A stretch of DNA of 64,000 nucleotides from Virgibacillus profundi (GCF_002287375.1 NZ_NPOA01000014.1:1-64000); one strand, 5' to 3'; shown: positions 25,432 through 35,086, counted from the first letter of the stretch. Program-made: numbers and translations. The notes: generated by a model not told the origin, from the letters alone.

Positions 25432-26662
25432 CTGGTTTGCAAGTAAATGGTTTGTCCGTGTTGTATCATTAGCCTTTGCTGTTTCGTTATTTGCTTTTGT
25501 ATATATAACAGAAAACAGCTCATCACAGAATGATTCCACATTTCCTGGCAATACAGATGGGTTTCAAACACTTGATGATGTCCCTGTAGATATTCATATA
25601 GATGAAGAAAATTACGTAGTCAGCGGCGTACCCGAATTTGTTACTGTTTCATTGGAAGGTACAGCTGGTGTTGTGACACCGCTCGTTCAACTAAGGAATT
25701 TCGATGTATATGTGGAATTAGAGGGATTGGAAGAAGGCCAGCATGTAGTAGAAATTAAACATAACATTTCATCTGAAATAAATGTTTTTATTGAACCAAA
25801 AACGATTGAAATTGAGATAGAAGAAAAGGCATCTGAAGCATTTCAGGTAAGTGTGGACTTTATCAATGAAAATCAGCTTGCCGAGGGGTACGAGCTTGGG
25901 GAGTATGAAGTTAATCCAACCGAAGTTACGATTACCAGCTCGAGAAGTGTTATTGATAAGATTGGTATTGTAAAAGTGTATGTTGATTTGGCAGGATTGG
26001 ATCGATCCGTAAATAACCGTGAAATTCCTGTGAATGTCTATGATAGCCAGGGTAATGAATTAAATGTAAGGGTGGAGCCGGAAACTGTTGTTGTATCAGC
26101 AGATATTAATAATCCGAGTAAGACAGTACCTGTTAGTGTAGAAACAACCGGTGAAATGCCTGAGGGCTATTCTCTAACATCAATTTCTGCAAATGTAGAT
26201 GAAGTTGAAGTGTTTGCTACAAGTAGCGTATTAGAGGGAATAGAAGGTATTTCAACTGAAGACATAGATCTGACAGAGATTACGGAATCAGGAACGATTA
26301 ATGTGGATTTAGCCATGCCGGATGGGGCTAATGTACCTGATATGGAAACAATTGAAGTAACGGTTGAGGTGGAAGAGGTCGAAGAAACAAGAACGATAGA
26401 AGCTGTACCCATTGAGGTAGAGGACTTGGAAGAAGGACAAGACCTCTCCTTCATTGAACCTGAAGCGTCTGAAATGGATATCACAATTGCAGGCAAGCCA
26501 TTGGATATCAGTGAACTTTCAGCAGATGATTTCCGTGTATTTATTAACGTGGATGGATTAGGCTCGGGGGAGCACCGTGTTCCTTTAACAATTGAAGAAC
26601 CGGAAGTTGAAGAAATGGAAGTAACCGGTGAATTTGAAGAAGTTACCATTGAAATCAATTAG
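25424..26662 (+). CDS. cdaR: CdaA regulator CdaR (YbbR-domain protein)
   Basis: 412 residues: a membrane helix at residues ~10-30 and then four YbbR repeats of about 85 residues in the outer space, rich in Glu and Val. Each repeat contains a V-x-V-x(2)-G...P-x-x-V pattern (for example PTEVTITSSRSVIDKI). CdaR binds CdaA at the membrane and tunes its activity. RBS GGAGGGGG lies inside the end of cdaA. The protein is very acidic, which fits a salt-tolerant host. Confidence 0.93.
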   Translation: MDNWFASKWFVRVVSLAFAVSLFAFVYITENSSSQNDSTFPGNTDGFQTLDDVPVDIHIDEENYVVSGVPEFVTVSLEGTAGVVTPLVQLRNFDVYVELEGLEEGQHVVEIKHNISSEINVFIEPKTIEIEIEEKASEAFQVSVDFINENQLAEGYELGEYEVNPTEVTITSSRSVIDKIGIVKVYVDLAGLDRSVNNREIPVNVYDSQGNELNVRVEPETVVVSADINNPSKTVPVSVETTGEMPEGYSLTSISANVDEVEVFATSSVLEGIEGISTEDIDLTEITESGTINVDLAMPDGANVPDMETIEVTVEVEEVEETRTIEAVPIEVEDLEEGQDLSFIEPEASEMDITIAGKPLDISELSADDFRVFINVDGLGSGEHRVPLTIEEPEVEEMEVTGEFEEVTIEIN

Positions 26663-26765
26663 TTTGTTTTTAGTACAATCTTTTCAAGTAGGATTAAACT
26701 TAAATAACTCAACAATGCTCTCAATTGCTACTGGATAGGATACGGATATAAAGGAGAGATTCGAC

Positions 26766-28112
26766 ATGGGAAAATATTTTGGAACAGACGGTGTAAGAGG
26801 AGTAGCAAACAAAGATCTCACTCCGGAACTGGCTTTTAAATTAGGACGATTTGGTGGATATGTATTAACGAAAGAAACCAAAAGACCAAAAGTAGTAATT
26901 GGGCGTGATACCAGAATTTCCGGGCATATGCTGGAAGGCGCACTTACAGCAGGCCTATTGTCTATTGGAGCAGAAGTAATGCGTCTTGGAGTTATTTCAA
27001 CTCCAGGAGTCGCTTATCTAACAAAAGCAACTAGCTCACAAGCGGGTGTTATGATCTCAGCATCTCATAACCCAGTTGAGGATAATGGCATTAAGTTCTT
27101 TGGACCTGATGGTTTTAAATTAACAGACGAACAAGAGAATGAAATCGAACGCTTAATCGATGGTGAGGATAATTTGCCACGTCCGGTAGGTGCTGATGTT
27201 GGCAGTGTAAATGATTACTTTGAGGGTGGTCAAAAGTATCTCTCTTACCTAAAAGATACAGTGGATAATGATTTTGAAGGACTGCGAATTGCCTTGGATT
27301 GTGCACATGGTTCCACCTCCAGCCTGGCAACACATCTTTTTGCGGATCTCGAAGCAGACATATTTTCCATCGGTTCATCGCCGGATGGGTTGAATATCAA
27401 TGATGGGTTTGGTTCTACACATCCAGAAACATTACAGGGATTTGTGGCTGAAAAAGGCGCAGATATTGGACTGGCATTTGACGGAGATGGCGATCGTCTT
27501 ATAGCTGTTGATGAAAAAGGGAATATCGTCGACGGGGATCAAATCTTGTTTATTTGTGCGAAATATTTGAATGAAAAAGGCGTTCTTCGCCAGAGCACAG
27601 TAGTTTCCACTGTAATGAGTAATCTTGGCTTCTACAAAGCGGTTGAAGAAAACGGTATGCGCAGTGATAAAACAGCAGTTGGCGACCGTTATGTGATGGA
27701 AGAAATGCGTAAAGGCGGCTATAATCTAGGTGGAGAGCAATCGGGTCATATCATTTTCCTGGATTATAATACGACTGGAGATGGTATGCTATCTGCAATC
27801 CAACTTGTAAATATCATGAAGGAAACAGGCAAGCCTTTATCTGAACTGGCAGGAGAAATGACTATCTTTCCACAGGTACTTAAAAATGTAAGAGTGACAG
27901 ATAAAAATGAAGCATTAATTAATTCGCAAATCCAAAGTGAAATCGAAGCAGTTGAGCAGGAGTTAGGAGACCAGGGCCGCGTGCTTGTTCGTCCATCCGG
28001 AACGGAACCATTGGTACGTGTAATGGTCGAGGCTCCTACGAAAGAGGAATGCGAGAAGTACGCGGATCAGGTTGTTAACATAATTGAAGGTTTATTGGGA
28101 ATGAAGGAATAG
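26766..28112 (+). CDS. glmM: Phosphoglucosamine mutase
   Basis: 448 residues. [14 protein letters not shown] at the start, the phospho-Ser loop [17 protein letters not shown] (Ser100), the metal loop [13 protein letters not shown] and the C-terminal [16 protein letters not shown] mark GlmM. It turns glucosamine-6-phosphate into glucosamine-1-phosphate for peptidoglycan. RBS AAAGGAGA. In Bacillus it interacts with CdaA and lowers c-di-AMP synthesis. Its usual neighbour glmS lies 14 kb away here. Confidence 0.96.
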   Translation: MGKYFGTDGVRGVANKDLTPELAFKLGRFGGYVLTKETKRPKVVIGRDTRISGHMLEGALTAGLLSIGAEVMRLGVISTPGVAYLTKATSSQAGVMISASHNPVEDNGIKFFGPDGFKLTDEQENEIERLIDGEDNLPRPVGADVGSVNDYFEGGQKYLSYLKDTVDNDFEGLRIALDCAHGSTSSLATHLFADLEADIFSIGSSPDGLNINDGFGSTHPETLQGFVAEKGADIGLAFDGDGDRLIAVDEKGNIVDGDQILFICAKYLNEKGVLRQSTVVSTVMSNLGFYKAVEENGMRSDKTAVGDRYVMEEMRKGGYNLGGEQSGHIIFLDYNTTGDGMLSAIQLVNIMKETGKPLSELAGEMTIFPQVLKNVRVTDKNEALINSQIQSEIEAVEQELGDQGRVLVRPSGTEPLVRVMVEAPTKEECEKYADQVVNIIEGLLGMKE

Positions 28113-28121
28113 ATATATTAT

Positions 28122-28156
28122 TGAAGCTGCTCTCTGGTGACGGAGGGCAGTTTTTT
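28122..28156 (+). terminator. Terminator of glmM
   Basis: AAGCTGCTCTC / GGAGGGCAGTTTTTT, a 9-10 bp stem with one or two mismatches and six T. Confidence 0.7.
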
Positions 28157-28235
28157 GATTGGAGGTAGTGGAGCTGACCTAGAGCGTGCGGAGTAACTAA
28201 TGCGCGTATATTGGTTGAGTGGTAAGTCCCCTGGA

Positions 28236-28420
28236 GTTGAGAGACAGGCATGCCAAGTTGAGAGACATTCATACAAAGTTGAGAGAGCCACTCCGGAAGT
28301 TGAGAGAAAAACAGCAAATATACTTTTATCTCTCAACTATCTTAAGCTTTCTCTCATTTTAGAAGGTTATCTCTCAACTAGCACAAGTTATCTCTCAACT
28401 TCATGACGCTATCTCTCAAC
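28236..28420. repeat. 21-bp periodic array of GTTGAGAGA, inverted in its second half
   Basis: GTTGAGAGA starts at 28236, 28257, 28278 and 28299, exactly 21 bases apart. The complement TCTCTCAAC follows at 28329, 28350 (last base changed), 28370, 28391 and 28412, again 20-21 apart. The linkers of 12 bases differ. The array as a whole is an inverted repeat centred near 28318. It lies between glmM and hssR; the rest of the 28157-28498 gap shows no gene. Confidence 0.9.
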
Positions 28421-28514
28421 CCATCCTCATCCTCCCCCTCCCTCAAAAGCTATAATTTCATTCCAATCAATTAAATGATACGATAAAGAAAATAACCTGT
28501 CAGGAGGCTCCAAT

Positions 28515-29195
28515 ATGATTACGATCCTACTCGTAGATGATGATCCGCATATTCGTGAATTATTACGTTTTTATTTACAAAAAGAGGGCTATCAAACAAT
28601 TGAAGCTGCTGATGGGCAAGAAGCGCTAGATCAGTTGGAAGAAAAAAGGGTTCAATTAGCAATTGTTGATATTATGATGCCTAATGTAGACGGATATCAG
28701 CTCTGTGAGGAAATTCGGGTCTATTATGATATTCCGGTAATAATGCTTACTGCTAAAGGGGAGATTTCTGATAAGGAAAAGGCCTATCATGCTGGAACAG
28801 ATGATTATATTGTAAAGCCGTTTGAGCCAAAGGAAGTTTTATTCCGTATTAAGGCTTTGCTCAGAAGATTTCAAATGATAAATGAGGAAATGATTACGAT
28901 TGGTAATACAACCATCAATCGAAAGAGTTATGAAGTACAATCCAATGGTAAAATAATAATCCTCCCACTAAAAGAATTTGAGCTTTTGGCACAATTAGCT
29001 AGTTATCCTAATCGCATATTCTCCCGTGAGCAGTTAATCGAATTTGTTTGGGGGAATGATTATGAAGGAAACGACCGAACAGTGGATGTACATATTAAGC
29101 GGCTTCGTGAACGATTTCCATCCGATAAACATGATTTTAGCATCCAAACGGTTAGAGGTTTAGGCTATAAGCTTGAGACAGACAGTAACAAATAA
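28515..29195 (+). CDS. hssR: Heme response regulator HssR
   Basis: 226 residues of the OmpR family: receiver domain with phospho-acceptor Asp52 (AIVDIMMPNVDGYQ), KPFEPKEVLFRIKALLRR at the end of it, and a C-terminal winged helix (SREQLIEFVWGNDYEGNDRTVDVHIKRLR across residues ~172-200). Residues such as GTDDYIVKPFE and the YEGNDRTVDVHIKRLR block are close to HssR of Staphylococcus as I remember it, and the next three genes match HssS, HrtB and HrtA. It should activate hrtBA on heme stress. RBS AGGAGG. Confidence 0.88.
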   Translation: MITILLVDDDPHIRELLRFYLQKEGYQTIEAADGQEALDQLEEKRVQLAIVDIMMPNVDGYQLCEEIRVYYDIPVIMLTAKGEISDKEKAYHAGTDDYIVKPFEPKEVLFRIKALLRRFQMINEEMITIGNTTINRKSYEVQSNGKIIILPLKEFELLAQLASYPNRIFSREQLIEFVWGNDYEGNDRTVDVHIKRLRERFPSDKHDFSIQTVRGLGYKLETDSNK

Positions 29196-29202
29196 ATGAT
29201 GT

Positions 29203-29222
29203 GTTCATCATTTATTCATAGT
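29203..29222 (+). promoter_or_regulatory. HssR-type direct repeat before hssS
   Basis: GTTCATCAT-TT-ATTCATAGT, two 9-base half sites with 2 bases between. The same layout stands before hrtB. A -10-like TATCCT begins 7 bases later (29229). Confidence 0.65.
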
Positions 29223-29269
29223 AACCTGCTATCCTAATAGAAAACAATGAACGATGGAGGATCCTGTTT

Positions 29270-30649
29270 ATGAGAACGCTCTATGTACGAATCATCGTTA
29301 CTACAATGGCTATCATGATTCTAAGTGCACTTATCGCCTTTGCAGTATCAAATATTTATTATCAGCAATTTTTAAAATCGGAAAATGATAAAAAAGTCAC
29401 ACATATAGCAGAAAATATTGTGAAGGTTTTTGAAAAAAATAACAATCAATCCATTTCTGATTACTTAACCGCAATGGCTGACTTAGGATATAAATTTCAT
29501 TTAGTGAACCAAAATGGTGAAGAACAAACCTATGGAGATCCTTTCACTTCAGAACAAATGGATCAAGCGTCTATTAAATCTGTTTTAAACAGCGAGGTAT
29601 ATCACGGAATTGCGAACTACCCGTGGAAGCCATTTGTAACAGGCTTCTTTGATAATGAATTAATGAATACAATCGGTGTACCTATTCAAATTGATGGTGA
29701 AACGCATGCTTTATTTGTTCGCCCAAATTCCTCTCAGCAATTTGGTGAAATGCGCATATTCCTGGCTGTGTTACTGATTTTGGTATTGTTGTTCAGTTTT
29801 GTATTAGTGTTAATCAGTACCCGTTTTATTGTGAAGCCAATAAAAAAGCTAACCGAGGCAACGAAAAAAATTGCTGCAGGAAATCACCATTTGAAACTAA
29901 AGGTTAATAGAAGGGATGAAATTGGACGCTTAGCTGGTGACTTTTCCAAAATGAGTAACAGCCTCGAGCAAACAGAGGAAAAAAGACAGGAGTTTGTTTC
30001 AAATGTTTCACATGAAATCCAGTCACCATTAACATCTATCCAGGGATTCTCGCAAGCACTGAGAGAGGAAGACATCTCTAAAGAGGAACGGGAAAGATAT
30101 TTAAATATTATCGAAAGTGAAAGTAAACGATTATCCGCATTAAGTAAGCAGCTGCTTACATTGTCCAACCTGGATCATGAGATTGATAAGAATGATTTCA
30201 TCCCATTTGATATCGCTGATCAATTAAGGGAAGTTGTCTTAACAATGGAATGGCAATGGAGGGAAAAGAACATTGCTATTGAAATGGATACAGCACCTAC
30301 TACTATAGTAGGTGAACCTAAGCTTCTGCAGCAGGTGTGGGTAAATTTAATTACAAATGCCATTCATTATAGTAAGGCTGGCGAAAAGTTAACTATTCGC
30401 ACTGCAAATGAAAAATCCAGTGTGCTGGTTTCCATTGAAGATACAGGAATGGGGATCGCAGAAGCGGATATTCCCCATTTATTTGACCGGTTTTATAAAG
30501 TGGATAAAGCCCGAACACGATCAGAAAACAGCTCAGGATTGGGACTCGCCATTGTGAAAAAAATAATCGAATTACATGGAGGTACTGTAATGGTGGAAAG
30601 TGAATTTGGAATAGGCTCGACATTCACCATAACAATTCCTAAAAAGTAA
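29270..30649 (+). CDS. hssS: Heme sensor histidine kinase HssS
   Basis: 459 residues: membrane helix (~8-30), outside sensor domain (~31-165), second helix (~163-187), HAMP (KPIKKLTEATKKIAAGNHHLKL), HisKA with His248 in NVSHEIQSPLTSIQGF, and HATPase with N box (LLQQVWVNLITNAIHYS), DTGMGIA and GLGLAIVKKI. Position between hssR and hrtBA and the N-terminal sequence fit HssS. It would phosphorylate HssR when heme is in excess at the membrane. RBS GGAGG; the gap to hssR (74 bases) holds an HssR-type site. Confidence 0.88.
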   Translation: MRTLYVRIIVTTMAIMILSALIAFAVSNIYYQQFLKSENDKKVTHIAENIVKVFEKNNNQSISDYLTAMADLGYKFHLVNQNGEEQTYGDPFTSEQMDQASIKSVLNSEVYHGIANYPWKPFVTGFFDNELMNTIGVPIQIDGETHALFVRPNSSQQFGEMRIFLAVLLILVLLFSFVLVLISTRFIVKPIKKLTEATKKIAAGNHHLKLKVNRRDEIGRLAGDFSKMSNSLEQTEEKRQEFVSNVSHEIQSPLTSIQGFSQALREEDISKEERERYLNIIESESKRLSALSKQLLTLSNLDHEIDKNDFIPFDIADQLREVVLTMEWQWREKNIAIEMDTAPTTIVGEPKLLQQVWVNLITNAIHYSKAGEKLTIRTANEKSSVLVSIEDTGMGIAEADIPHLFDRFYKVDKARTRSENSSGLGLAIVKKIIELHGGTVMVESEFGIGSTFTITIPKK

Positions 30650-30655
30650 CTCCTT

Positions 30656-30675
30656 GTTCATCTTCTATTCATATT
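30656..30675 (+). promoter_or_regulatory. HssR-type direct repeat before hrtB
   Basis: GTTCATCTT-CT-ATTCATATT, nearly the direct repeat known for the staphylococcal hrtAB promoter (two GTTCATATT half sites with 2 bases between). TATGCT at 30683-30688, 8 bases later, is a suitable -10, so the repeat sits over the -35 area. Confidence 0.8.
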
Positions 30676-30718
30676 AAAGCATTATGCTTGATGTATTGAA
30701 TGAATAGGAGGGAACATT

Positions 30719-31783
30719 ATGTTTCTAGCAATACGTGAATTAACGCATGCAAAATTTCGCTATGTTTTAATTGGTTTAATCATGGTATTAATTGCCAGCT
30801 TAATTTTTATAATTTCCGGTCTGACAAAAGGTTTATCAGCTGATAATGCATCAGCAATCCAGAATCTGCAGGCAGATTATGTATTGATGGAACCTGATGC
30901 TGAACTGGAAATCACAAAGTCTTTTATTCCACACAAAAAGCTAGATGATATAGCAAAAATAGATGGAGTGGAGGAAGCAAATCCATTATCGATCCGAATG
31001 ATGAACGCCTCTGTAAATGGGACCCAGCAAAATGAGGATGTTGCATTATTTGTTACAGAAGCAGATGGTGTACTGCTGCCTTCTGTCAGTGAAGGGAAAA
31101 CAATTGCTAATGAAAATGAAGTAATTGCAGATAGTTCCTTAAAACGAGAAGGAATCGAGATTGGAGATACCTTACAGTTTGGTGAAGAAAGTGAATTTAC
31201 AATCGTTGGTTTTACAGATAATCAGCGTTACAGCCATACTTCCGTGTTATTTATGGATAACGGGCAAAGAGATAATATTAATGCAATTACCATTCAAGCT
31301 GAAGAGGGGAAAATTGATGCGATAAAAAGTACTATCGGAGATTCTCTTGATATCGTTACAACAGAAGAAGCACTTCAAGGCATCCCAAGTTATTCCCAGG
31401 AACAAGCCTCGCTTAATATGATGATTATTTTCTTATTTGTCATAGCGGCATTTGTCCTGGCAGCATTCTTCTATGTGATTACATTGCAAAAACGAGATCA
31501 ATTTGGTGTGTTAAAAGCACTGGGTGCAAAAACGATATATCTTGTTAAAAATCTAATTGGGCAGGTTGTTCTGCTTTCTGTCATCTGTATTGCTGTTGGT
31601 GTTGGATTAACACTTGGAATAAAGGCACTCTTACCAGAGGATATGCCATTTTTACTTGAAACCAGTGGAATGATTCAGACCTCACTGCTAATTCTGGCTG
31701 TATCTGTAGTTGGTGCATTAGTCTCATTAGTCCAAGTCGTTAAAATCGATCCAATAGAAGCGATAGAGGGGGCAGGAAAATGA
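30719..31783 (+). CDS. hrtB: Heme efflux permease HrtB (MacB/FtsX type)
   Basis: 354 residues: N-terminal helix (YVLIGLIMVLIASLIFIISG), a long outside domain (~45-225), then three helices near the C-terminus, the FtsX/MacB layout. SYSQEQASLNMMIIFLFVIAAF and DPIEAIEGAGK at the end closely resemble HrtB. With HrtA it removes heme from the membrane. RBS GGAGGG. It overlaps hrtA by 4 bases (ATGA). Confidence 0.9.
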   Translation: MFLAIRELTHAKFRYVLIGLIMVLIASLIFIISGLTKGLSADNASAIQNLQADYVLMEPDAELEITKSFIPHKKLDDIAKIDGVEEANPLSIRMMNASVNGTQQNEDVALFVTEADGVLLPSVSEGKTIANENEVIADSSLKREGIEIGDTLQFGEESEFTIVGFTDNQRYSHTSVLFMDNGQRDNINAITIQAEEGKIDAIKSTIGDSLDIVTTEEALQGIPSYSQEQASLNMMIIFLFVIAAFVLAAFFYVITLQKRDQFGVLKALGAKTIYLVKNLIGQVVLLSVICIAVGVGLTLGIKALLPEDMPFLLETSGMIQTSLLILAVSVVGALVSLVQVVKIDPIEAIEGAGK

Positions 31784-32439
31784 CATTAGTATTGGAGAAC
31801 GTATCAAAGGTTTATAAAGATGGTCCAAAAGAATTCAAAGCACTGGATAATGTTTCTTTAGAGGTTAAACCTGGAGAATTTATTGCAATCATCGGTCCAT
31901 CCGGTTCTGGGAAAAGTACGATGCTATCCATAGCAGGCGCACTACTATCGCCAACCAGTGGCAGAATTTTATTAGATGGAGAAAACACAGCAAATCTTTC
32001 AGCTAACAAAATTACGCAAAGAAGACTCGAGAAAATAGGCTTTGTTTTCCAGGCGGCAAATCTTATCCCCTATTTAAAAGTGAAAGATCAACTCAGTGTC
32101 ATTAATGTGATTGCAAAAAATAAAAATAAAACCAGAGGAAATGAATTATTGGGGCATTTTGGACTGGCACACCGTGTTAACAATTACCCGAATGAACTTT
32201 CAGGTGGAGAAAGACAACGCGTGGCCATCGCCCGTGCGCTAATAAATGATCCGAAAATTATCCTTGCCGATGAGCCCACAGCAAGCCTTGATTCCAAACG
32301 TGGTCGTGAAGTAGTTGAAATGCTTGCAGATGAAATCAAGACCCGGGGTAAATCCGGAATTATGGTAACACATGATGAAAGAGTCCTTGATTTATGTGAT
32401 CGAGTCGTTACGATTCGGGATGGTAGGCTGGAAGAATAA
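31780..32439 (+). CDS. hrtA: Heme efflux ATPase HrtA
   Basis: 219 residues of a MacB-type ABC ATPase: Walker A GPSGSGKSTM (~40-49), Q loop VFQAANLIPYLKV, signature LSGGERQRVAIARAL, Walker B IILADEPTASLD, and the switch His in VTHDERV. It drives HrtB. Gene order hssR-hssS-hrtB-hrtA in one direction differs from S. aureus, where hssRS and hrtAB diverge. Confidence 0.92.
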   Translation: MTLVLENVSKVYKDGPKEFKALDNVSLEVKPGEFIAIIGPSGSGKSTMLSIAGALLSPTSGRILLDGENTANLSANKITQRRLEKIGFVFQAANLIPYLKVKDQLSVINVIAKNKNKTRGNELLGHFGLAHRVNNYPNELSGGERQRVAIARALINDPKIILADEPTASLDSKRGREVVEMLADEIKTRGKSGIMVTHDERVLDLCDRVVTIRDGRLEE

Positions 32440-32445
32440 TATTGG

Positions 32446-32478
32446 AAGCTGCTCTGCTTGTTAGAGCAGCTTTTTCTA
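32446..32478 (+). terminator. Terminator of hrtA
   Basis: AGCTGCTCT/AGAGCAGCT stem with a short loop and T run. Confidence 0.8.
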
Positions 32479-32509
32479 ATGGTTTGGCAGTTAATTTCTT
32501 GGAAATGCT

Positions 32510-32608
32510 GAAGTTCACAAGAGAATGGCCAGAAGTTCATAGAAGAATGGCAGAAGTTCACAAGAGAGTAGTCAGAAGTTCACACGAAATATGCTGAAGT
32601 TCACAACT
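32510..32608. repeat. 21-22-bp periodic array of GAAGTTCAC
   Basis: GAAGTTCAC-type units start at 32510, 32532 (last base changed), 32553, 32575 and 32596, so 21-22 bases apart, most followed by AAGAGA-like sequence. All point the same way. The unit differs from the GTTGAGAGA array at 28236, but the period is the same and the two arrays bracket the heme module. Confidence 0.85.
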
Positions 32609-32684
32609 GCACGCTCCCCCTCAACCCCGGCTATTCTGATTCCGCCGATTTTCATTTAGCCCAGCCCAATTTCTTAGCCTTACA

Positions 32685-33398
32685 TCACAAATGAAATTTC
32701 CTTGCAATCTTCTGTTTAATACGCTCGGGCAGACCATATTTTACATAAACCATAACTAATGAAACCGGCAAAAGCTGCAGTCCAGTAACAATTAACCAAC
32801 TTAATAAGTCCGTTTCATCTTGATGGCTACTAATGAAGAAGTTTATCCACATGGATAGAATAACTACAGCAATAAAGAAAAAGCCGATAACGTTAAAGCC
32901 TCTTACAGATAGGGCTCTTATAACGCTCCAGTAGCAAATACCTATTACAGCTGTTCCTACCACAATTGGAAATGCTAATGGAACATACCAATCAAGTCCC
33001 TCGTGGAACGTATCTAAACCAAATAATAATATTAATGAAATCAAAGCGATCCCGATAATTACTTTATAATAGCTTTGTACATAACCGAAGGAAAAGTATA
33101 AAATTCCCCAACCGGCAAGCACACTTAAATTACTGTATCTCGACCATGTAAACGCCTCGTTGATCTCATAGTTTATATAGAACATCAGGCTAACTGCCAC
33201 GAATACTAATAAGGATACAAAAACGAAAATTCGATTCAGCACTCTTCTCAAATGAGCGGGGTAGGGATTGGCTGCTTTAGGGAATTTTTTTGTCTCAGCT
33301 GCTACCGTTTCATTTACTTTTGGAATGTGAAAGCTGCATAGTGGGCAAGGCTGGTTATCTTTTTCAACTCTGATGCCACACTTCGGACAGTAGGCCAT
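32685..33398 (-). CDS. DUF6320-type zinc-ribbon membrane protein
   Basis: 237 residues. It begins MAYCPKCGIRVEKDNQPCPLC, a two-CxxC zinc ribbon (read across residues 1-21), and continues with about six membrane helices. This matches the DUF6320 family, of unknown function, normally found next to the acyltransferase-like gene that precedes it here. Start at 33398 is set by GAGGAG 6-7 bases upstream; the upstream gene's stop is 1 base away, so translation is coupled. Confidence 0.8.
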   Translation of the reverse strand: MAYCPKCGIRVEKDNQPCPLCSFHIPKVNETVAAETKKFPKAANPYPAHLRRVLNRIFVFVSLLVFVAVSLMFYINYEINEAFTWSRYSNLSVLAGWGILYFSFGYVQSYYKVIIGIALISLILLFGLDTFHEGLDWYVPLAFPIVVGTAVIGICYWSVIRALSVRGFNVIGFFFIAVVILSMWINFFISSHQDETDLLSWLIVTGLQLLPVSLVMVYVKYGLPERIKQKIARKFHL

Positions 33399-33399
33399 G

Positions 33400-34668
33400 C
33401 TAATTCTCCTCATCATTTGTTTCTATGGTCACGTCAATTCCTAATTTTCGAATACTGCGAAAAAATTCACGCTCCAGCATTCGGTCTTTAGATAAATTTC
33501 CAAAAGAGATGTACATATATTGATTATAGCTGATCATCATTGCCTTCACTTTATTTCCGATACTGGGAGGTGGGTAACACTCAAATCTCTCGATAAACGG
33601 CTCTATCTCACTTGGAACTTGAACAGCTCCCAAGTTGGATAAACCACTTGTATATTGGCCTTCACCAAAGAAAGAGTAAATCGATGGTGCAAGAATATCC
33701 TTCACCGGTGAGGGCATTAGTCTTAAAGCTAAAGACTTCTCACCAATTACACTTCGTTTAATATACTGCTTTAACTTTTTAGGAGTAAGTAAACGATTAA
33801 ACTCAATTTTCAGCTCTTCTGTAATCTCTTCAAATTCGTATTCACCAAGCCTTCCATCGATAGAAGGGGTTATACTCACAAAGAAGTTTCGCATTGTCTC
33901 GCTTTCAAAAAAGGACCGCATATTTACCGGAACATTGATTACGATGGGCTGTTTCCGACGTGCTGTTTTTTCTTGAATCTTTAACAAACTCTCGATATAA
34001 ATGGCAGTTACCAATGTCGTAATAGAAATATCATATTCTTTTGCTTTTCGTTTTAAATCGTCCACATTTATAATCCCTGTTACTATATGATAATGCCCTC
34101 TTTTATCTAGTTGGATTGGTAGCTTATATGACTTTCCGACACGAGACTTTAATGCGGGAATATCTTTTTCATAATATTTTCGGAATGAATTCTCCGTTTC
34201 TAATTGCAGCTGCTCTTGATCTATTGGTCCATTGTTTAGTGGTACAGACTCCTTCAGGTGAAGATAGTTTGTGAGGAGTTCATGTAGAAACTTAAGTGCA
34301 CCGGTACCATCAGTAATACTGTGAGATAATTCCACAGCAATTCTTTTATTAAAATAGAGCACCCTAAATGGAAATGTACCGCGTCTTTTAATCGATAAAC
34401 TCATACACGGATAAAAAATTTCTTCTTCAACCTTTGGGATTTGGTTGGTTCCTTCAAAATAGTACCAAAAGAAACCTTGTTTTAATTGTACCTTATAAAA
34501 AGGGAAGCGTTCCAATGTTGCTTCAAGAGCTGTTTGCAGAAGCTTGGAATCGATTGGGGAGGTGAGCGTTACAGATACCCTGAATAAAGTTGTTGCTCTG
34601 GAAGATATAATGGAAGAATACAGTTTTCCCGCATTATCAAGCGGGTACCATAATTTGTCATCTTTCAT
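33400..34668 (-). CDS. Condensation-domain-like acyltransferase (AATase type)
   Basis: 422 residues. HSITDGTGALKFLHELL near residue 115 is an HxxxDG motif as in condensation enzymes, chloramphenicol acetyltransferases and alcohol acetyltransferases. The first part (WYPLDNAGKLYSSI) and FFVSITPSIDGR fit the group of Bacillota proteins that occur beside DUF6320. Substrate unknown; a role in making or editing a lipid is a guess. ATG 34668 follows GGAGG by 8 bases. Confidence 0.7.
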   Translation of the reverse strand: MKDDKLWYPLDNAGKLYSSIISSRATTLFRVSVTLTSPIDSKLLQTALEATLERFPFYKVQLKQGFFWYYFEGTNQIPKVEEEIFYPCMSLSIKRRGTFPFRVLYFNKRIAVELSHSITDGTGALKFLHELLTNYLHLKESVPLNNGPIDQEQLQLETENSFRKYYEKDIPALKSRVGKSYKLPIQLDKRGHYHIVTGIINVDDLKRKAKEYDISITTLVTAIYIESLLKIQEKTARRKQPIVINVPVNMRSFFESETMRNFFVSITPSIDGRLGEYEFEEITEELKIEFNRLLTPKKLKQYIKRSVIGEKSLALRLMPSPVKDILAPSIYSFFGEGQYTSGLSNLGAVQVPSEIEPFIERFECYPPPSIGNKVKAMMISYNQYMYISFGNLSKDRMLEREFFRSIRKLGIDVTIETNDEEN

Positions 34669-34671
34669 CAA

Positions 34672-35086
34672 TTCTGCCTCCCTTTCGACTATGCTTTATT
34701 CCTATTCTCCTGGTAACCACTAAATAATTGTATCATACCATAAAAGTGAGACGAAATAATCTATAGGAAAAACAGGCTAATCTCGACAGATTAATTACTT
34801 AAAATAGATGCTAGGCTTCATCTTTAGTATACCCAAATTTATCCCCTGTTAATTAGCAGTAAGACCCGACTTTATAAAAGTTATTATAAAGATCAGCCCG
34901 GAGTCTGAGTTGCAAATCCTCTTTTGGCCGATATCTGAAGGTTACATTTTTGATAATATGTAATTAAGATTAATGTAGTAATCTATCAGAATGAGCAAAA
35001 ATAGTTTATACTAAAACCATTGATTATTTAATATTCGAACATCCTAGAACATACAAATAAAAAAACAAAATATCAGGAGGTCAACA
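34672..35086. other. Divergent intergenic region
   Basis: It holds the promoters of the leftward pair and of the S9 peptidase. I see no gene. An imperfect hairpin (AGACCCGACTTTATAA against TTATAAAGATCAGCCCGGAGTCT) lies at 34862-34909. Confidence 0.4.

Noticed and set aside
26167-26658. Long minus-strand frame opposite cdaR
   Set aside because: Low-complexity Ser/Thr-rich shadow of an acidic repeat protein; no RBS.
28236-28420. CRISPR array
   Set aside because: Units are 9 bases with 12-base linkers and turn round in the middle; no cas genes in the window.
32510-32608. CRISPR or coding tandem repeat
   Set aside because: Units too short, spacing uneven between 21 and 22 bases so no constant reading frame, and no start signal.
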